NCBI RefSeq assembly: GCF_022965805.1
Contig: NC_133104.1
Location: forward strand, 41,212,682-41,276,681
From: Primulina eburnea
Taxonomy: Eukaryota > Streptophyta > Magnoliopsida > Lamiales > Gesneriaceae
Length of the DNA stretch: 64,000 nucleotides
Direction: 5' to 3'
Of this stretch, positions 47,001 through 60,611 are shown piece after piece. The notes below the pieces were generated by a model. It searched no databases and was not told the origin of the DNA. It saw only the letters and a program-made list of their open reading frames with translations. The stretch's first letter is position 1. Every line of letters begins with the position of its first letter. The translations under genes and the position numbers were made by a program.

Positions 47001-50000
47001 ACCATCTTCGTTGGAAGCATTCTTCAAACAACCTAAAAGTAAGATGATTAATTTCTCAGAGGAAAATTAAGAATCTCCTCAATTCCTGAAGACCTCACAT
47101 CAAGTTAGGACTGATGATAGAACAAATGAAATTGTGCATGATTATCATATTTGATAACCCTTCACTGGAAGAAAGTACTGTTTTGGGATAGAAGGGTACG
47201 TCAAAATGACTTATCTTGTTAAGAAAATCATTCCGATTCGTGACGGATTCATGGTTTGGTGGATGATTCTATAGCACTGATGGGTAGTTGGTTTGATTGA
47301 AAGAATGACTTGTGTAAAGCCTATAGATTTTTTGCACAAATTATGGAAACTGGCCTTGGAAACCCCTAGTATGGAAGAATTGCTTCATACCAAAGCATAA
47401 ATCTATTTTTGGTTGTTTTCTCATCGGAAGTTTCTGACCAGAGATAGACAACCTTATGTGGTGGAGAATAAATGTATTCTTTGATGTGACTATAACAAAT
47501 GTCCTGATCATATGTTCTTCCGTTGCCACTTCTCAAAATCTCTTTGGATGAAAATTCGAGAATGGCTAGGAATGAACAAACTCATGAGCTCACATCAAGC
47601 ACTGTTAAAAGCTTTCAAAGGGGTCTATAGAGTTAGTTCTTCCCTGGTAAAGATGTAACCTCATGGCCATGGCAACTTTCATTTTTCATATTTGGAGTGC
47701 AAGGAATTGTTGGCTCTTTAATAATGAAGAACAGAACACAGGGTGGATGACATCTTTCGTAAAATACATATTTGTGTACAATGTTGTATGAGGTTTTGAG
47801 TTTGCATGTGCGAAGTTAGTGGTTAGGTGTTACTTGAAAGAGTTGATGTTCTTATGATTTCCAGGACATTCCCAGTGTATTTGTACCATTACTCTTTTTT
47901 ATCTTAATTATATGTTCTTTCGTGTCAGAAAAATAAAAATAAAAATAAAAAAGAAAAAGAAAAAGAGAGTAGAATTAGATTCCCTTTTGACACAAGTATT
48001 TGTGATACTTTCGAGAAAAGCAGAGAATCGAGTCACATACTCAGTTGATCTGCCAGCAGCCGAAAACAAATCTGCCCAATGTCGACCATCAGTTTTCCGA
48101 GCAACACTAACTACAACATCATAATATTCAGGAAAGTTTTTTATCAGATCACAGGTCTTCTCCAGCAGAGACAAATCAGTAGAATGATTGGCAACAGCCG
48201 CCTGGTTTTTGCGCAAATTTTGTCTGTAGAACAGGGTTGGATACATTAAATTTGGTGTTGCACCCATTTTGTCAGATTTCTACATAAACTTAGAGCAAAG
48301 TGAAATGATATACAAATGTCTCCACCACAGAACTTGTTCCAGAACAGAATAACGCACAGGCACACAATAGAGTGAGGCAGAAGAAATTATGCAACAAATT
48401 CACCTAGCGAATATTTTTCTCATAGTTAACAAACAGATTACTTCCCGTCAAATTGACTAAATAAGAAATCTAAAAATACATACTACACTGGAAAAAAAAT
48501 TGGCCAACTCATCATCAAATTTATGGTTATATCTGTTTAATTACATAATATGATGAGCACTGTCTTTGCTTGCAATTAGAGGAAATGTCAACAGCTATAT
48601 TCAATTGCATTGTCTTCACATACTCAAATATCTAGTCTCGGTTATGGCGGTCAAGGACTTCTCTTGATAATTTGGAAGTGCTTTATTTAATTTAATGTGT
48701 TAGAAAGAATTCTCACTCATAAGCAGAATTCACATGAATACCAAAAACATAGAATTCAAATACATAACAAAGAAGCTGTTTTGTTGTGTCTGAAAATCAA
48801 ACGTGGTTTTCAATTCGGTCCTCGATATAAGAGTAATATGATTTGGATGGATGAGGAGAAAAAAGAGGATAATTGATCATATGTTTGCATAAAAATTACC
48901 TGGAAATTTCAGCATCAAAAACAGTAAATAAAAGCCATTCCAGGCAATGAGAAAAATGTGGCTTCTCTGCTGATATGAGTGCTAGTCTCAGAGCTTCTTC
49001 CCTCTTGTCTCTCTGAAAGACTCATTATCAGAAGCTTGCAGTTACAAAAGTCATAATAAAGCAAGAAATCCTTGGTACATCTTTCAAGAACACAAAGCCT
49101 GACTTAAACTAATGTTAATCATGTGGAACATTAAGAGAACCTAACCATGTATCTTTTACTCCAATAGCCCTCCATAAAATTGAAAAGTCTCCAATCCTCA
49201 AACTCTTTATGAGTAGATAATAGATATATTAGCAGATCCGCTGCTAGAGATAACAGCGAGTATTTTGTGGCTTTGCATTTGAATTCCGACTCCAGGAGCC
49301 CAAATTCCGGAGAAGATCTCAACCCTCAAATTCTGTATCACAACTCCATACTTACCTCAAATTATCAATCGCTATTCACATTCACAAACAGACCTTATGG
49401 ATTTCCTTACGTAATTGTAAAATAGGTTACCGATTGTACCACCCACATATTGGTTGAAGTTGTCTCCTCTACCACCTCAAACTTGATTCGTAATGATCAT
49501 GAGTTCCATTCCCACTTGTTATATCCCCGCCCCATGAAAAAAAAATATGTTAGAAATGCTTGGCACCCATTGCTGAGTTTTTTTTTGCAATCAACCATTA
49601 AATTCAAACTCCAAGACTCGCAATTAATGCTGCCAGTTTTCTTCTAGATTTCAATGTTAAATGGTGATTACAGTGTAGGGGAAGTCAATGATCATTCAAT
49701 AACGAGAAGATGAAATCTTATGGACATTCATCTTCTCGGAAAAGCTCTCAATTGCGTAATCATTCAATAAATGACCAAGAAAAATCTCGTTCTATTTCTC
49801 TTGTCAACCCATGATGAATATAGGCTAGCAACAGCACAAAGTTGAGTCATTCAACAAAGAGCATCTCTACACAATCATACAGCATGTTAAACTAGGGAAG
49901 TACCACAAAGATGAATGCAATTCGAAGAAATTCTCAGTGGAGACCAATTGAAAACTTGCTTCATACTCATTTGCTGATTAGCAATCTGAGATGGCTGGGA

Positions 50001-53000
50001 ATTCTACTGTCCTAAGTCAGTTATGGATTGATAAATTTCAGATAACTGCAAAATGCCTTGAGCTCAGGCTGCAATGAGTAAACCAGTAGAGTAACATATT
50101 CTGTTCCATTTAACAAAACAGCAATAAATCAAATGTAGCGTGTGGTGCAAGTCAATGGTGTTTCAAAGATGAACTGGTTCCATCTTTGGATGCAGTACAA
50201 CTGAAATGTCATCAAAAGAATAATCTCATGACAGCACAAAATAGGGTGATGTACCTGAAGAAGATGCCGAAGTAAACAATGCAATATGGTTTGTGCTTGA
50301 GGAGATGGCTCAAAACATGGGAACTCTGTACATGTCGAAAACGACATTCTCTGGGAAACACCAACAACTACACCAGCATTTGGAAGTAGACCAAGTGGGT
50401 ACACTTCACGATCAAATTCCAGCTCAGGGTCCAACTAAGATATCATATCAAACCATGTAACTCAGACAACATAAACAACTGAATGAACAAAAGATCTAAA
50501 AAGTTTGCGACATAAAATAAACATGCAATTACATGCATTAGTCAAACTACTCAACTTAAGACAATGCAATTACTAAGTGAAATGAAAATATACATAGTCA
50601 AAATCAATGTTCAAACATAGCACTTGGAGTTAAGTAACGTGAAGTATGATTAATAGATACTTGAAGCCTTTGGAAGGATTATCTGAGGACAGCTTTAACT
50701 AATACATGTTTTATCTCATACTACACAACTCAGTACTTGAACATGGATAGCTCAGTAGATAGCCTATCATGGAAAACAAGATAAACATGTAAGAAATTTC
50801 ATAAAGAGATGGCATATAAATAAAAAAAATCAAATGAATTAGAATACCTGCAAAAAACCTTCCTGCTTGAAAGGATCTACACCTGGAGATGGATACCAAA
50901 CCTGTACATGAGCTTCAACCAGCACTTACGTCAGAAATGTAAGTGGAGTGACCAACAAAATTTGGGACTGATTATGATCACAGAAACTGTCACCTGCATC
51001 CCTCGGTGACCATAATCTAACCAGGAAACTTCCTCGATCAAGTTACTTTTATCCTCTGATTGACCACAAGTAACCCAGAACAACTCAACAGAATCTGTCA
51101 GTTCTCTTTCCCGTCCTTCATCCAAATCAAGCAGTGAAAGCTCCCCATTCATCCTCAATATTAAACATCTAAAAGGCACATGCAGTCAATCATTTGCAAA
51201 AACACTGAAGAGCTGACTGTTAGCTAAAGTTACTTATCACCACATACCTGGCAGGTTCTCGGGATAACAAATCAGAAGAGATTTTACTGCTCAAGACATA
51301 TTCTCGTGGAATCTGATCAGGGATGAATCGCATTGCCACAGGATGGCTCTTTGCTGTCATGATTGAGAGCTCTCGTACTGTAGAAAGCTGTTTGTCATTT
51401 TATCACTTAAAATGCATGGTGAAAAACATGTACTATCCAACATTTTGATTAAGAAATAAATATTGATACACCGCACATTGTTAGTAGAACTGTAAAAAGG
51501 TTATATCACCCAACCAATTTCAACAAGTATATCCACTTTAAAGCATTTTATTACCTCTAAATCTGGGGTACTAGAAGGAGAAAAGTCGCCAGATAATTTC
51601 ACATGGTATATATGAACATCAAACGGGCGATAAGTGACAAGTAAATAATCTTGATAAACATCCATGACTATTGGCTTTGCTAGTAATGTCTTCCGATGAA
51701 GAAGTGAACTTTGATCAAGATGATATCTAGGGTAGAAAAGCAATTCATACCTGCAATCACCAATCATTCTGATGAAATGGGGAGTAAAAATCAAGTGACA
51801 CATGAATTGGCATTAACTTGCTTAGCTGCCACAAAAAAACAAATATAAAATCCAGAAAAAAAATATGAAAAAGTGTACATAGAAGAAGAAAAATCGCACC
51901 ATAGATAAAATATAAGTTCGACGTGAGGAACAATCAAATTCATTCTTTGTTCATTCTTATTTTCCAGCAATATACATAAGTCATTATAGTCATTCAAACC
52001 CACTTATTTCAACAATGCTTCCAAGTCATTTGATACAACACTTTGCAAAAAAATTCACACATCGTGGATATTTGGAACTCATCCACACACTCCTAATTGT
52101 CACAAGTTCATGAAAAAGGTTTCTAAAAAAATATCTCACCAGAAAATTCTCAATAAAAATGCATTTTCATCTCAATCATGTTTAATAGATTCTAAGCAAC
52201 AAGCATTGGCAATGGCTAACTTTAGAGAGACATTTTAACAACAAATCCATATAAACAGACACTGAAGAAAATATTCAGTGCGTTAATTTCTCACATATCG
52301 GAAGAGTCCACATAATTGCAGACAACGATAATTTTCCCGAGCCATAACAACCCTCTGCACTGAATTCTTTGTTCTTGAGTAATATCTCCAAATACTCTCC
52401 ACCGCTTCAGGCGTATGTCATACAAGATTAAGCCATGAAGCCCTGCTACTGCCAAGTACATTCCATCCCTACTAGCAGCAACATGTTGAACAGGCCAGTT
52501 TTGGGTAATGTAAGAAACCTGGTATAATGCATAGTCAATCAGAAGCAACAAATAAAGGCGTGGAGGAAAAGGCGTCTATTTGATACATAACTGGAAGATT
52601 GAGGTGAAAGATCTTCAGTTCATCAGTATCTTCTGACTGCACAATGAGCAAGCGGTCTTCACCATAGATAATTTGCCGTACATAGGTTGTAACAGAAACA
52701 CCTCTGTTAAGGCAGCATTTCCCAAAAGAGAACACGATAATTCTCTCTGATGATCTTTCCTCAATTGAATATAATCTATATCCATACTCATCCCATTGCA
52801 TCAGCGTGGTGCCGCCCATCATGGGTTCATACTTGAAATCCTGATTTGGCTTAACCACGGGAGACGAAACAGAACTCATACCTATTTGACTGATTGTAGA
52901 CATCAAACGACAACCGGAAACAGACCAAACTGTAAGTCCTCTTAACTTCCATCCAACGGCAAATACAGAGTTATCAGGGGTCCATGCAATACAATTGACA

Positions 53001-53397
53001 GGACCGGTATCTTCCACTGAATATCTGCGATAAGACCACATGAAGACATTCAACTCATTCTGTATGGTTCAAAAGTGTACTTAAATCATAATATTAGGCC
53101 GATGATACTGAAATTTTAGGAATAGAAACTTGATGAATTTTGAGCTAATCATATGTCTGATCTGCATAAACTTCTAGCAGTACACTAAAGGTGGTAAGCA
53201 TAACATATACTAAAAATCTGTTTAAATTAGAATGATGATAATAAGTTCTATGGGAGACCTTTAAACAGACATGCATTAACTTCTAGCAGTACACTAAAGG
53301 TGGCAACCATAACATATACTAAAAGTCTGTTTAAAATAGAGTGATGACAATAAGTTCTCTGGAAGACCTTAAACAGACATGAATCAAAACCTTTTAA

Positions 53398-53462
<65 letters not shown>

Positions 53463-56375
53463 CATACGCTCAAAGTCAATAGGTTGGAGACCCATTAAAT
53501 TGCTTATACAAGAAATACACCACATCAACTAGTTGGAGTATGTGAAAATTTAAAGTTTAATTCCAAAGAATCCAGGAAATAAGAGGTAATGGCCAAATGA
53601 CAAGCATGCGTAATACATTCCAATTCCTGCAAGCTATTAAAAAGGCTTACCCCCAATCGGATAAAGAAACAGAGCGAATCAGTGAGGCTGAATCTGCAAG
53701 GTCGTATAGATCAACGACGCCTTTTCTAGTTCCAGCAGCGAGAATCTGTTGCTCTGTAGCCATTGATGCACATACAACATCACCAGAAGACAACCTTCTT
53801 TCCACTCTGATAGATTCAGTATGTCTAAGACCTTTCTTGCTCACAGAGCATAGCACGAGTTCACCATCAGAAAACAACACAGTTAGCAACCTAAAAGATA
53901 TGGAATATTCAAGTTGAATTACAGCAGATTTCTGCAAGACAGGATTGTTCATATGGTTGGAGCCATGAATGCCTTGAGTTTCACAAGAAGTCTGAACATT
54001 GCCCAAGGGATAAGATAATGTATTGGCAGCAGCATTATCATTCAGCCGTGTGTCAAGATAAAATGCACCACCAAACTGTATAAATAATGAGCAATTTTAT
54101 TTGGTTTTCTAAAGGTTTAACTCAAGGTAAGAAAAAATAGTTAAGAATAATTACAGAAGAAAAAAATTAGAATATGCACACTGTAATTAGATTATTCTGC
54201 CAATAAAGTATTTGAGGATATTTGCTTAAAACATCTAGAGAGACATGAAAAAATATCATGCCAAATCACATACCTCACCCTTCCAAGATATGTTATACAA
54301 TGCTCCATCAGAGAGTCCGATCAGTATGTGTTTGCTATCACAAATAATGTTGCTCCTAACATTCATATATGGAAAAAAAATAAAAAAATAATGAAGATAA
54401 GAAATTCGAAGGAAGGGTTTATCACTTCTAATCCTAATACTATATTTTAAAATATTTAAACATATTCTATACCATTAAAATAACTAAAATATGGGTTCAT
54501 ATGTAGTTGAAATATTTTCCTTCAAGAAAAATAGAAAATAAAACCAAGCACATGTGACGTCCTTCAATTAAATATCCCAAAATACTTTTTGAAAATGTTT
54601 TCACAAAATTCTCAAAAACACCATTAAGCATTACCTAAGAGCTTTCTCTCTTTAATATATTTCTTTTAACTTTTGAAATCATAAAAGAAAGTTGCTTGAA
54701 TAGGATAACCATAGTGTTAGTTACGGAAAACAGATATATGAGGCCGTATATGGATCAAAAAATATATATACAACCAAATCAAATTGGATAACAATGGCAC
54801 ATGTATCAAATATTCCATCCATGTGCACCCGTTAGCAAAACAAAAAAATTCAGCGAACAAGCACATTGTTCCCAAGGGTATAGTAATATTTAAAAACATT
54901 AGTTTGATTTTGGACTAGAACTACAGAGCATAGAACATATCATCCAAAGATGTCTGTTATGCATGAACCTAGTTTTTGTTTGGAGGCAGAAATAATTAAT
55001 TAGACTTTGTGCTTACACTGTCAAATTCTTATTAACAAAGGGGACTTGCTCACTGAGAAGCAATGATATATTCACAAGAAATAAACCAGTTGGTTGCTTC
55101 CCACCAATATGTATTTTCTTTTCTGTGATCTGAACCTTAAATATGTGAAGATAGAAGAACGAAGTCTGCAAAAAGGGAGCAGAAGTTAAGTGATCAACAA
55201 CCACTAAACATGATACAATTATCAATCCATTTAAGTTTTCCTAAATTTACACTACATAAACTTAGTAAAATAAAAGAATTTCAATTTAAAATACAACATA
55301 CCTATTCCACAGTATCATTTTAATCTATTGACAAATGGTTCCATCATCTTAACAACTATCCAAGCACCACTATAGCATCCAAGCACCGAATGAATGATTT
55401 ACAGATAGTATTGGGGAACCAAATTTATTCTGGGTAAGCAGATTGCCATGAGGTATAGCAGAGTAACATTTATTTTATGAAGCTGCATCAGTCGCATTAA
55501 TTAGGCTACAGCTACTCAACCTAAAGTTCATTTTCATTAAACCAGACAACAATCATTGTCCCAACTCAAACATAAGCAATTTTGTAAAAGGTATTCTCAT
55601 TTAACTTTAAAGATAGGTATCACCTCAGGATACAGATTTTTGATTACTACAAAAAAAATTTAAACTTTTCCTCATATTCAAGAAATCAGGACACCAAATC
55701 TCTGACTTGCCATCTTTCGGTTGCCCTCTCGCGGTCTTTTTTCTAGAATACAAATAGCTCAATCGGGAATCACGAGATGAACTAATAAAAGATTACAAAT
55801 AGCTCAATCGGGAATCACGAGATGAACTAATAATCTATTTGTCACTTCGCAGTTGGTTCGACAAGTAATTACACGACATGGCACTCCCTAGTGTGACAGG
55901 AAGCATTCAATTTCAGAAAAATTACTTACAACCTTCATGGATCACCATAACAAATGATCATCATTTTGTGAAACAGATTAAAATTTAATTCAGTAAGTGA
56001 TCCGACACTAACAATAATGGCAATGAGCTTCGTATCTTGGCTCCAAACAGCTTGCAAGTTCTCCCCCTCTCTCCGAACCGAATCCGCGTCTCTCGTGTAC
56101 TTCCCCAACCTCACTCTATGCTGAGAATTTAAAAAAAAAAACAAATAAAATTAAACCCAACCCATATCCAACCCAATGGAAGGAAGAAAAAAAATTAAAT
56201 CAAACACACACAAACGAATGAAAAATACCTGAGATGAAGACCAGAGCTCGAGGTGAGTTGGGGAGACGACGAGAAGCAAGCGATTGACGACTTTGAGGTA
56301 AACGATCCGTTTTGTGGAGGGGCAATCTGGTAGTTGCAGGGGGATGACCTGCGGCCATCCGTATGCCATATACAT
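44029..56375 (-). CDS. RIC1: RIC1-like Rab guanine-nucleotide exchange factor subunit, 23 coding exons, 1125 aa
   Basis: Homologue of yeast Ric1/human RIC1, which with Rgp1 activates Ypt6/Rab6 at the Golgi. Coding exons, minus strand: 56375-56229, 56120-56013, 55165-55017, 54355-54274, 54075-53651, 53024-52592, 52518-52295, 51750-51555, 51387-51248, 51168-50994, 50901-50848, 50434-50255, 49012-48900, 48223-48041, 47032-46975, 46519-46460, 45939-45898, 45797-45667, 45575-45440, 45357-45280, 44786-44670, 44259-44197, 44112-44029. Phases close to 1126 codons with no break. The start MYMAYGWPQVIPL is typical of plant RIC1. The N-terminal half carries WD40-like beta-propeller segments (GPVNCIAWTPDNSVFAVGW, HVAASRDGMYLAVAGLHG). 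The RIC1 domain spans roughly residues 715-960 (SAEKPHFSHCLEWLLFTVFD, KNFPEYYDVVVSVARKTD, RRWYRTAACYILVIAKLEG). The end is acidic and Lys-rich. The exon 2 donor could also lie 6 bp downstream without frame change. Confidence 0.95.
47340..47660 (+). pseudogene. LINE-type zinc-binding domain relic (zf-RVT) inside a RIC1 intron
   Basis: Plus-strand blocks VWKNCFIPKHKSIF, then in another frame RKFLTRDRQPYVVENKCIL, then after a TGA NKCPDHMFFRCHFSKSLW. This is the zinc-binding tail of plant LINE reverse transcriptases, with its Cys...Cys...His...Cys order. One frameshift and one stop are visible. It lies antisense in the intron between RIC1 exons 14 and 15. Confidence 0.6.
53169..53384. repeat. 109-bp tandem duplication in a RIC1 intron
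   Basis: Two units starting AACTTCTAGCAGTACACTAA (53169 and 53278), about 90% alike, followed within 20 bp by a (TA)n run. Confidence 0.85.
53401..53459. repeat. (TA)n microsatellite in a RIC1 intron
   Basis: About 29 uninterrupted TA units in the intron between exons 5 and 6. Likely polymorphic. Confidence 0.95.
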
Positions 56376-57149
56376 CTTCGAGATGGAGAATTTTCAGTAT
56401 ACTATTGAATGCATCGGACTGAATCTGTGTTTCGGTTTCAGAAATCGTAAATAAAATTAAATGGAAATCGGATCTAGTTTATGGGTCTGGTGGCATACAA
56501 GTACCGGGTGTGCTACGGCCGGTTGGTTTGGACCCGATTCTTCTTGAACACGGGGATGTTCATGTACTAAATCAATGTTAAAAATTAATATATATATATA
56601 TATATACAAAAAATAAGAAAAAAAAATAATTGATGATGATTATAAGAGATAATTGTGTATATACATTTTTTATGTAAAGATAATTGAAAATATTAAGGAA
56701 GTGTTAGTAATTTTTTCCATATAAGTGATTGAATCCATGGATTGAGAAGAAGTGAGAAAAATGGAAATGAATAGTGTTTAAAAATAAAAGTGAAAATTAA
56801 TATTTTTTAAAACGTTTCGTAAATTAGTTATTATAATACAATTTTTTTAACAAAATACAAAAAATATTCTTATCGGATGGTTTGCAAAACATATGGTTTG
56901 ATGGTTATTGTGAACATGAATAAAATTTGTAATTTTGGATTAGACAAAAAATTGAGGGTAAGAGTGTCCAGAAAATTTCAGTTAATTTATCTAAATATCA
57001 TAATCACTTTTGAAAAATCAGAATCTTCATGAAACAAGTATGTGGATTTGAACGAGCAAAATATGTAACAGAATTTGAAGTTAAAAAACACATAAACTCA
57101 ATTTTTCAAGTGAGTGACTAATATTTTTTTTTGCGGTTTGAAACACTTT
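56376..57149. other. Upstream region of the RIC1-like gene and AT-rich spacer
   Basis: Holds the RIC1 promoter (no clear TATA) and a short (TA)n near 56588-56605. No other gene seen. Confidence 0.45.
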
Positions 57150-57345
57150 CTAGGTCACTCTTTTACGGTCTTCCACGTGTTCATGCTTGAACATCTTATT
57201 CTTGTGTACATTTTTCCACATATCATGTGCAGAGGCTAAAACATCAGTGTTACTTTGACCACTAGCCCGATTTTTCAAAAAATTGTTGTACCATCCCAAA
57301 AAATTACCAAGATTTAGCATAACCTGGTAGTAATTTGACTTTATC
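57150..57345 (-). pseudogene. PIF/Harbinger-type ORF1 (SANT/trihelix-like) relic
   Basis: The minus strand reads FLGWYNNFLKNRASGQSNTD, then DVLASAHDMWKN and FKHEHVED before a stop. This matches the pattern F-GCY-QA---RSG-SD-DVL--AH-----...-F--EH-W found in the plant DNA-binding-like protein of Harbinger transposons (often mislabelled glutathione S-transferase T3-like). It is a short fragment with no partner transposase visible. Confidence 0.4.
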
Positions 57346-59343
57346 GTCGTCCATTCTCTTGCATGCGTACTCGCAGGCCAAATGTTATTGTAGTAGATGG
57401 TTATGTTTGCAAGAAATGCTTATTATTTTGTGCATTACCCATTATGGATTTGGGTCGTTGGTAAATATTTTTTTATCCCGAGTGTCGTCGAACGCAGTAG
57501 AAATTGAGAGCTTGGTATTGAAAATGATGTTGTCGGCTCTCTATCGGATCCAGATCCTCCCAAACTCGCATGCCTAGCTTCGCTTGATGGCATGCTCCGT
57601 GGTGGAGTAGAAAATAGTCAAGACAGAGGTGACATCATAAATAGCCACCCATTGAAGCATAATAATCGGGCGACAACATGAAAAACAGAGCATTAGAGAA
57701 CAAATTCGAACATGTGATAATATTTTGTGGAAATTGACTTGCATAATCAAAGTTAGAAGGGTGAGGACTGAGACCGAGATTGAGAATTTTGAGAGCTTGC
57801 ATTTCTTACGATATTTGAAAAACTCAATTATTTTTTTTTGAAAGAACCGTGGAATTTATACGCCATTTATAATAAGAAGATGTGGATATATATAGTCTTG
57901 AGAAATGATGGAGAAAATTTTTGATAGTGTTGGGGACGACAACTGCCCGGACAGAGGGTCTTGCATCACACCTTTTGTCCGGGAGAGTGATGAATTAAAA
58001 AAAAAAAAAAAAAAAACCCAACGTTCAATTTTGAATGTTGTATTTGAAATATCAGTTTTTGAAAAGCCAACACAATGTTGCCCAGCGTTGTGGACACCCT
58101 AATGCTTATTGCTTGGGTTGTACTTGCCTCTTCCTCTTTCGAGGATGTAATGGAAAAAACATTATTCCACTGGTTTTATATATATATATATATATAAATT
58201 GATCTTGTTGCTGGAACATTTTTTATATAGCACACGTTGCTTGTATGATCATGAACTAGAGACTGTATAATTTTTTAGATAAACATTTAGGAATGGAAAA
58301 TTGAATTAGATTCTCTTGTTTTTTAAGTCAAACTCTTTGATCGTCTACGTTGCTTTTTGTTGCACAAATGCTAGAATTTACTCTTGAATTCGTTTTAGCA
58401 TACCATCTGCTTGAGCTTTATTCCCTTTAGCATATTCTATCTGCACCAAAGGAATAATGGGGGTTTATATTTCGTCTAATTTGACTTCTTCTTCTTTTTT
58501 TCAACAAATTTTATAAATTTTACTTTGGATGTTGTTAATATGAGGGACAGGTTGGATGTCTTTTTTTTTCGGTCGGTGTAAATATACTTGATTGTTCACC
58601 TGGTTTGTATGCAGATGCATCTTGGACTTGTCGCTATGACATCTCATCTTGCTTGAAATGTATAATCTTACATGTTAATGTATATTTACTTTGACGACTT
58701 ATAGAATTTGAGCTAATCAGCCATTTAAATTATCGTGTCTAGGTTCCACTTTTCAACATATGACTATGCTGAAAGTAGTATGAGCTGTCATATCTGACAA
58801 TGTCAGAGAGCAGTGCATACACGCCATCACATCATGAATAACAGTTGGGCACTGAAAACAAAGTCATCGTTGATTTTCTCTCTTCTAAATATCATATATG
58901 TTTGACAATGATAGATTCGGATATTCTTGTAATAAATGCGAATATTCTCTATACATTCTCCAAAGATAAAATATTTGAACTCACTTGAGCGTCAGAGTAG
59001 TTACGACAAAGAATCTTCCGACGCTCCACTAACGTTCTCAATTCTCTTAAGTGTGTAGATATTTCAAGCCCGGATATTTTCACACGAGCTACCACATACC
59101 AGAACATAAACCAACCCGATCCGGTATAATTGTCCACCAAATTCATATCCAATACATCCGGACATCATCGATGAATTATGAACAGAATGTTCGAATTCGA
59201 CTCTACTTGCTACCTGGGGCTCAAATTTAAGCTGAATTCATTCCATTCGAAATTAATTATTGAGTTCCATAAGTCCAGTGATCTTACTTTAAAACAAAAT
59301 AATTAAAGTAAACTTCAGCACAAATTAAATAATATTTGTAATG
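57346..59343. other. Spacer with simple repeats
   Basis: A 20-bp poly(A) run at 57997-58016 and a short (TA)n near 58178-58196. Several short frames without domain signatures. No gene recognised. Confidence 0.4.
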
Positions 59344-59439
59344 CATTCGCATGCCGAAGAACTTGATCTCCACCATGTCTACATACATAATGATTTTTAC
59401 ATATATGGTCGAGATCAAGTTCTTTTTGGCATTCGAATA
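59344..59439. ncRNA. Candidate miRNA-like hairpin
   Basis: The left arm ATTCGCATGCCGAAGAACTT continues GATCTCCACCAT. It pairs with ATGGTCGAGATCAAGTTCTT, which continues TTTGGCATTCGAAT. The stem is about 34 bp with 3-4 mismatches and small bulges; the loop is about 25 nt. Overall size fits a plant pre-miRNA. No known mature miRNA recognised. Confidence 0.35.
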
Positions 59440-60139
59440 TATTACGTTACGGTGATCGAATACATATAAATCCAATTTGTTAACAAAATTCATATGAACC
59501 TAAAAGAGGATACATACAAAAATAGCAGTAATTTGTTTGTTCTCCATGCAAATCATAAGGATATATACTGAATATTCGATTGTGGGATGAAAGATTCATT
59601 GTATCAGGACGGTATTCAGGTTCATTGAACCTGGTCATCCTTATTACCAACGGCATCGAGTCTCCACGTCCATGGCCAAGTAGCAAATTAGAAATTAAAT
59701 AAATAAAAATTTAGAGGAATATTACCATTTAACAACGTAGGTGGCCGCCATGAGTTGGATTATCAAATTGGGCACCAAATTATTTTTAAAATAAGACTTC
59801 ACATAATATAAACTCAGCTGACAAGATATATGAGTTATAAATTATTTTAAATAAATTTAATCAAATACCCTCTTAGTTATAAATAAACAATATGATTTTT
59901 GCATTACATTTTACTATAATCAGAATAAAGATCGTCATGTTATAATTTGACATTTTGTAAATTCACGTCTTCTAACAAGATTGTAAATTCGTACATAGAA
60001 ACTAGAAAGATGTAACATGCACTACTTCACAATGAAAAATAATATTTTTGGTGCAATAATTGTCTATACAAAGTAGAGTAATCGAAACATGATGTTTGAG
60101 TTTCTGTGCGATTTAAAATATTTAAGTTATGCTATTAAC
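59440..60139. other. AT-rich spacer
   Basis: Nothing recognised. Confidence 0.5.
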
Positions 60140-60240
60140 ACCAACTATAGTTTTTGGTAAAACGATAAGCGTTCGGTCCTCTACGATTGATATCAGAGTC
60201 AATGTCGCGGGTTTGATTCTCATTTATCACAAGAAGTGGA
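60140..60240 (+). repeat. tRNA-derived SINE-like sequence
   Basis: TTTTTGGTAAAACGATAAGCG resembles an A-box zone. About 45 bp later GTCGCGGGTTTGATTCTC resembles a B box (GGTTCGATTCC). A partial second copy of the first part (GGCTGGTAAGCGCTCGATC) lies near 60383. It cannot fold as a full tRNA. Confidence 0.35.
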
Positions 60241-60426
60241 AATTTTTTTGAAGAAGATTGTTGGGTACAATTATTGTCTTTGTTGGGTAGAACAATTGAA
60301 ACGTGATACTTGAACTGCTGTATGATTTAAAATATTTGAATTGTAGTGTTAAAACATCAACTTAACTTTTAAAAATATATATGGCTGGTAAGCGCTCGAT
60401 CACACGTCAGATAGTTAAAATTAATA

Positions 60427-60611
60427 TATGAGTAGGTCTCATGTGAGACCGTTTCACGGATCTTAATATGTGAGACGGGTCAACCCTACCTATATTCACA
60501 ATAAAAAGTAATACTCTTAACATAAAAAGTAATATTTTTTTATGGATGACCCAAATAAGAGATCCGTCTCACAAATACGACCCGTGAGACCGTCACATAC
60601 AAATTTTTGCC

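Noticed and set aside
59420..59432. TTGGCATTC in the small hairpin taken as miR394
   Set aside because: Only nine bases agree with that miRNA; the rest of the arm does not.
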